Assembly (NCBI GenBank): GCA_963579995.1
Contig: CAUZIY010000106.1
Span: 1-10,738 of the forward strand
Source of the DNA: UBA6626 sp963579995
GTDB lineage: Bacteria; Planctomycetota; Phycisphaerae; Phycisphaerales; Phycisphaeraceae
Direction of reading: 5' to 3'
Length of the DNA stretch: 10,738 nt
Part shown: one piece after another, positions 7,541 through 10,738 of the stretch
Layout: each line of letters opens with the position of its first letter
Numbering within the stretch: the stretch's first letter is position 1
The notes under the pieces: generated by a model
What the model saw: only the letters and a program-made list of their open reading frames with translations
The model's database searches: none
What the model was told of the DNA's origin: nothing
Made by a program: the position numbers and the translations under genes

Positions 7541-7703
7541 GCCGCCGTAATGGGCTAGCCTTTTTGTAGAAAAGGCGGCGGGTGACTGATCATGCCACTG
7601 TCAGGTCTGCAACGGACCTAACGGGAAGGCAGTCAACCCAGCAAAAGTCCTAAGCCGGAAGACCTGCCTGTTGAGACCGACGTGTGTCCTCGCGAAACGG
7701 GGC
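7541..7703 (+). ncRNA. Cobalamin riboswitch-like leader RNA
   Basis: The core matches the cobalamin (B12) riboswitch consensus. GCCACTG is at 7594-7600, followed by the hairpin AGGTC/GACCT (7603-7607 with 7615-7619), CGGGAAGGC at 7622-7630 (its GGC can pair with the GCC of GCCACTG), and AAGTCCTAAGCCGGAAGACCTGCC at 7645-7668, close to the conserved AAGTC..GGAGACCTGCC segment. After it comes a hairpin CCTCG/CGGGG (7688-7692 with 7698-7702, one G-T pair). The 5' part is unusual: I do not find the classic GGTGnAAnTCC loop. Instead there is a GCCGCC/GGCGGC pair (7541-7546 with 7574-7579) and a GCCTTTT/AAAAGGC hairpin (7558-7576) that compete for the same bases. Boundaries are approximate. It lies in the same orientation and about 130 bases upstream of the PEP-CTERM gene start. 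Confidence 0.65.
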
Positions 7704-7833
7704 GCAGCCGGCTTGACTGTTCAATTCCTACAGAACAGCACCAGCCCAAGCTGCTTGATCCCTTTCGTCAGGACGAAATTATTCTTGTTCTGTGGAGAAA
7801 CACTCTGCGCGAATCAGGGGATGGAGGCAAACG

Positions 7834-8832
7834 ATGGGTAAGGCGAATCAAGTATGGGCAGGAACATTGGCGCTAAGTGCCACTCTGTCAGCGCTACATA
7901 TCGCGGTTGCAGCCCCGGAGGTTCTTCTTGATGAAACATTTGGTGATGATCCAATTTTACAGTTGCGAGCTTTCGTAGTTGATGACCGGGTACCTGATTC
8001 ACGGTTCAGCCATTCGGCCCAAGATGCTTCACTGACTACCTTCTATCACTCAGGACTACCAACCACAAAACTCCGGTGGCCTTTGCCGCGGACTCTCAAT
8101 GAACATGACAGTTTTTCAATGATCATCAGCTATAAAATCCTAAACGACGTCCATTATGCGGCGGACAACACGGGTGGTTTGTCCCAGATTTCCTTTGGAC
8201 TAGAAAACAGTATGACCACGGGATCCAATCGAACCGGAAGCCTCGATTCAGGATATGCCAGCGACACCTATGACCTGATCTCATTGGATTACTTCCCAAC
8301 GAATCACCCTGACTTTGATACGGTCACCCTTACACCCACGGCAATTGCCAGCCAGGGATTGAATAGTCAGGATGCTTTCCATGGATTCTTTGCCCCGTTT
8401 GGATCCGAAAGTGTTATCACCGAACCACTTGAGGTTGGCATACTCGACTTGGATACAACATACACGGTCACAATGGATCATGATGGCTCGACCAGACAAG
8501 TAACCGTCACCCTATCCGATTCATCTGGGCCAGTTGTCATCAATCAACGCGGTCTAAGTGGCGCCACGGGGGGTGGCGACGGGGATATATTCACCATCCA
8601 GCATGATCTGCAAGCCGAATTATCAGTCGATACATTCTCACTTCTGTTATGGGCTGATGGCTTTGATACTCAATTCAGCAACGCAGGTGCACACTCACTA
8701 ATTGCTAACGTTGCATTCAACCATATAAAGGTTGCCTTGGTGCCGGAACCGGCCAGTCTTGGACTTGCAATAGGCTTGGCAATAACCCTGCTTTGCAACA
8801 GAACGACCAGACAGCAAAACACGTGTGTGTAA
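7834..8832 (+). CDS. PEP-CTERM sorting-domain surface protein
   Basis: Secreted protein of 332 aa expected to be processed by an exosortase and placed at the cell surface. I start it at the ATG at 7834, preceded by GGAGG at 7823-7827 with a six-base spacer; a longer frame from 7792 lacks this and would bury the signal peptide. The signal peptide is about residues 1-26, with probable cleavage after AVA (24-26). The middle is rich in Ser, Thr, Asp and Gly with alternating hydrophobic positions, typical of a beta-sandwich, but no named domain is recognisable. The C-terminus is a textbook PEP-CTERM: VPEPASL from 303, a hydrophobic helix (GLAIGLAITLLC) and a basic tail (NRTTRQQ). The function of the mature part is unknown. 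It overlaps or abuts the next gene, and the cobalamin riboswitch-like leader lies upstream. No exosortase gene is in the window. Confidence 0.9.
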   Translation: MGKANQVWAGTLALSATLSALHIAVAAPEVLLDETFGDDPILQLRAFVVDDRVPDSRFSHSAQDASLTTFYHSGLPTTKLRWPLPRTLNEHDSFSMIISYKILNDVHYAADNTGGLSQISFGLENSMTTGSNRTGSLDSGYASDTYDLISLDYFPTNHPDFDTVTLTPTAIASQGLNSQDAFHGFFAPFGSESVITEPLEVGILDLDTTYTVTMDHDGSTRQVTVTLSDSSGPVVINQRGLSGATGGGDGDIFTIQHDLQAELSVDTFSLLLWADGFDTQFSNAGAHSLIANVAFNHIKVALVPEPASLGLAIGLAITLLCNRTTRQQNTCV

Positions 8833-8872
8833 CTATATCACATGTGCTGATGGCTTTAGATTGGACCCTCCC

Positions 8873-9619
8873 GTGAAGTATCGAGCAAAGGCATTCACGC
8901 TGATCGAATTGATGGTTTCTGCCACAGTCATCACCCTACTCATAGGCCTGCTCCTTTCGGCAGTTGGCGCCGCTCAGCGTAACGGGCAACGAGCGGCCTG
9001 CCTCAGCAATCTGCACCAGGCGGGGCTCGCCACCTCCATGTATCTGGCTGAATACAAGGGGCAATTCTGGCGATACTTTTCAACCATCCCTGATGGACGA
9101 TTATGGTGGTTTGGCTACGAACCGAACGGCCCCGGCCATGGAACCGGACGTTCGCTAGATACCAATCGTGGTGTTTTAAGTGCATACCTACAAGCCAGCG
9201 GCAATGAACTACAGTGCCCCACTTTCCCGTATGACGACCCGCAGTTTTATGCCAAGTTTAACCGTCGAGCAGCTAGCTATGGCTATAACCTCAAACTAGG
9301 CTCAGCAAGCCAGTCACGAGACCCCAGGCATCTCGATCATTTCATGGGCCGTGCCCATCGTGTGGTTGTCTTTGCCGATGCAATCCACTTCGACCATAAC
9401 CCCGGCTTCAACGAAGGGCATTACATCACGGTCAACCCCAATGTACGCGTACGATCTGGCTATGCTCATTTTCGTCATGATCTGATGGCACATGTGCTGA
9501 TGGTCGATGGCCATGTTGAATCGCAGACTCATCAAGGGCAATACCATCGCGAAGTAGCTGGCGGTCTGGCAGCAAACCTCAAGTCACCTGATGGTTCTGA
9601 TGCGATCTACGGCAACTGA
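8873..9619 (+). CDS. Prepilin-type N-terminal cleavage/methylation protein with H-X9-DG domain
   Basis: Type II secretion/pseudopilin-like protein, 248 aa from the GTG at 8873. That start gives a short basic leader MKYRAKA followed by the prepilin peptidase site A7/F8 and FTLIELMVSATVITLLIGLLLS; Glu12 is the conserved Glu5 of the mature pseudopilin. The same frame is open to a GTG at 8825 that would overlap the PEP-CTERM gene by eight bases but give an over-long leader. No clear ribosome binding site decides between them. CxSNLxQ-like ACLSNLHQ follows the helix (about 42-49). Near the C-terminus, His202 is followed by exactly nine residues and then Asp212-Gly213 (VDGH), the H-X9-DG motif of the large paralogous prepilin-like family of Planctomycetota and relatives. 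Substrate or partner is unknown. It probably shares a transcript with the PEP-CTERM gene just upstream. Confidence 0.88.
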   Translation: MKYRAKAFTLIELMVSATVITLLIGLLLSAVGAAQRNGQRAACLSNLHQAGLATSMYLAEYKGQFWRYFSTIPDGRLWWFGYEPNGPGHGTGRSLDTNRGVLSAYLQASGNELQCPTFPYDDPQFYAKFNRRAASYGYNLKLGSASQSRDPRHLDHFMGRAHRVVVFADAIHFDHNPGFNEGHYITVNPNVRVRSGYAHFRHDLMAHVLMVDGHVESQTHQGQYHREVAGGLAANLKSPDGSDAIYGN

Positions 9620-9633
9620 TATCATCGTTAGCA

Positions 9634-10313
9634 ATGTGCAGTCGCTATCAACTGTCCGTACCTAAAAAGGATTTACGAGATGGTTTTACCATTCGCGAAT
9701 AGCTGGGGTACGATGAATTACCAGACTACCTGAATTATGAATTCTTTCCCTCAACAGCCAAGGGGCATCGCAATGTTCCAATTATTTTTGATGGCGGTAA
9801 ACATCGTGCATTGGATTGGTTGGGTTGGGGTTTTACGTCACCTTTCCCCAAGGGCAGCAGAGTGGTTTTAATACACGCAGCGAAACGATCCTTCACCGCC
9901 GCATGTGGCAACCACACTTGAACCATCGCTGCATACTTCCACTGACCAGAGCCGTCGAGTGGCAACACCAATTCAAAAAGACCACGGGCGAAATCGCCAA
10001 GACGCCCCATGTCATTCAATTGGGCCATGGCGGCCTGGGGGCGATCGCCGAAATATATGATCCCAAACAACGATGCTGCTCAATGCTCACATGCAGGACT
10101 AACCTATGGTGGCAGAAAATACATAATGCCGATCCAGACAATCCTAGAATGATCTGTTTCCTACAAAATCAAGGGGAAATTAGATCCTGGCTAAATCCGA
10201 ATCAGAACATTCGATATATCATGCCACTTCTGAGACCTGCCCCAACAGATTGGTTCGAATGCCAACCTCCGGGTTCCAGGCCCAGCGGGCAGTTGAATTT
10301 GTTCTCCATCTGA
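9634..10313 (+). pseudogene. Broken SRAP (YedK/HMCES-type) gene: in-frame TAG and one frameshift
   Basis: SRAP proteins crosslink through Cys2 to abasic sites in single-stranded DNA and protect them. ATG 9634 starts MCSRYQLSVPKKDLRDGFTIRE, matching the family's MCGRY start. A TAG at 9700-9702 interrupts it. The same frame resumes with LGYDELPDYLNYEFFPSTA and DGGKHRALDWLGWGFTSPF. Near the CCCC at 9846-9849 the frame must change by one base (loss of one C or G), after which GFNTRSETILHRRMWQPHLN, RCILPLTRAVEWQ and NADPDNPRMICFLQ follow to the stop at 10313. Repaired, it is about 226 aa (E. coli YedK is 222). The four active-site residues are all present: Cys2, Asn80 (NTRSE), Glu109 (VEW) and His164 (IHN), close to Cys2, Asn75, Glu105 and His160 of YedK. 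Either inactivation is recent or the lesions are sequence errors. Confidence 0.8.
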
Positions 10314-10333
10314 ATTTATTCCGCATAACATCC

Positions 10334-10726
10334 ATGCAGAAAAACTCGAAACAGCATTCCCAAAATCGATGGCTTAGTAATGATGGTCGATCAAAACGAC
10401 CCAGTTCTCAACCCAAACCGGGACTGAGCATCCTTGTCATAACCACAGGGGCCATTGGCCTTCGCTTGTTGCCAGGAAGCAACAAGCAGATCATTGACCC
10501 GCCCCCAGCCAATATCCTGACCATTGCTCTCTGCCCGGTTCGTACAAATCACATGAGTGCATATGGTTGCACCACACCCTTCATGAAGTCGCTGCTTGGT
10601 GAATCTGTGGTGCTTGATGACTGGTCTAGCCCATGGATTGCCCAAACCTATAGTGGACCGATGAGAAAACATATCGATTTTGATGCACAGACTATTAAAC
10701 GACTTCGAACATTGGGATATGTGTAA
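10334..10726 (+). pseudogene. Sulfatase relic with most of the catalytic domain deleted
   Basis: An open frame from ATG 10334 encodes 130 aa. After a polar start and a hydrophobic stretch (GLSILVITTGAIGLRLL) comes PPPANILTIALCPVRTNHMS, then AYG, CTTPFMKSLLGESVVLDDWSS and PWIAQTYSG. This follows the order of sulfatase N-termini (PNILLITIDTLRADHxxxYG ... TPxLDxLAxEGVVFxxAYS.. PWT). The sequence then jumps straight to DFDAQTIKRLRTLGYV and the stop, resembling the LRxLGYV tail common in these enzymes. A normal sulfatase would have several hundred residues between them, including the C/S-x-P-x-R formylglycine site, which is absent. The metal-binding Asp of the IDTLRADH motif is replaced (ALCPVRTNH). 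The product cannot be a working sulfatase. A genuine small protein that only resembles one is the alternative. Confidence 0.6.
10464..10487. repeat. Perfect 9-bp inverted repeat with 6-base loop
   Basis: GCTTGTTGC (10464-10472) and GCAACAAGC (10479-10487) are exact reverse complements around CAGGAA. It lies inside the sulfatase relic, just after the hydrophobic segment. No T-run follows, so it is not a standard terminator. Its role, if any, is unknown. Confidence 0.6.
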
Positions 10727-10738
10727 TAATCGTGCGAC

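Noticed and set aside
7245..7550. 101-aa open frame starting in the mscS-like stop (ATGA)
   Set aside because: The composition is unlike a protein (many Pro, Cys and His in no pattern), there is no ribosome site, and it runs into the riboswitch region.
9735..10070. 111-aa minus-strand open frame
   Set aside because: It lies opposite the SRAP reading frames, whose family motifs are clear; its own sequence matches nothing I recognise.
1..10738. CRISPR array, tRNA or rRNA genes, insertion sequence, restriction or phage-defence genes
   Set aside because: No spaced direct repeats, cloverleaf-like sequence, transposase or defence-family motifs were found on either strand by reading.

Overview
The window looks like a piece of a Planctomycetota genome, most likely a Phycisphaerae-like lineage. 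This is inferred from a PEP-CTERM surface protein next to a prepilin-type H-X9-DG protein, a sulfatase remnant and moderate GC content. No rRNA or other strict taxonomic marker is present, so the assignment is tentative.

Left half (about 1-5281, + strand): after the tail of an unrecognised gene (2-151) comes a complete nickel-pincer nucleotide (NPN) module in the order larB-larE-larC-larA. LarB carboxylates and hydrolyses nicotinic acid adenine dinucleotide, LarE sulfurates the product, LarC inserts nickel using CTP, and the LarA-family enzyme uses the cofactor for racemisation or epimerisation of a 2-hydroxyacid. All four genes are intact and keep their diagnostic residues. LarE carries a CxxC plus a third Cys, the pattern of the [4Fe-4S]-dependent (non-sacrificial) LarE enzymes. 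LarC is a single unbroken ORF rather than the LarC1/LarC2 frameshifted form. Directly after larA is an aldo/keto-reductase-fold gene broken by two single-base losses, each in a short homopolymer.

Middle (5369-7248): a cyclophilin-type peptidyl-prolyl isomerase with an N-terminal export signal (- strand) is divergent from a small MscS-type mechanosensitive channel (+ strand).

Right half (7249-10738, + strand): a gene-free stretch with a perfect 10-bp inverted repeat leads into an RNA whose core matches the cobalamin riboswitch. This lies upstream of a PEP-CTERM protein and a prepilin-type H-X9-DG protein, not of recognisable B12 genes. The last kilobase holds broken genes: an SRAP (YedK/HMCES) gene with an in-frame TAG and a one-base frameshift but all four catalytic residues retained, and a sulfatase relic in which an N-terminal segment runs directly into what looks like the C-terminal tail, with almost the whole catalytic domain missing.

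The most notable points are the cobalamin-riboswitch-like leader in front of surface-protein genes, the cluster-type LarE in a compact NPN operon, and the two decayed genes at the right end, which simple ORF calling would miss.
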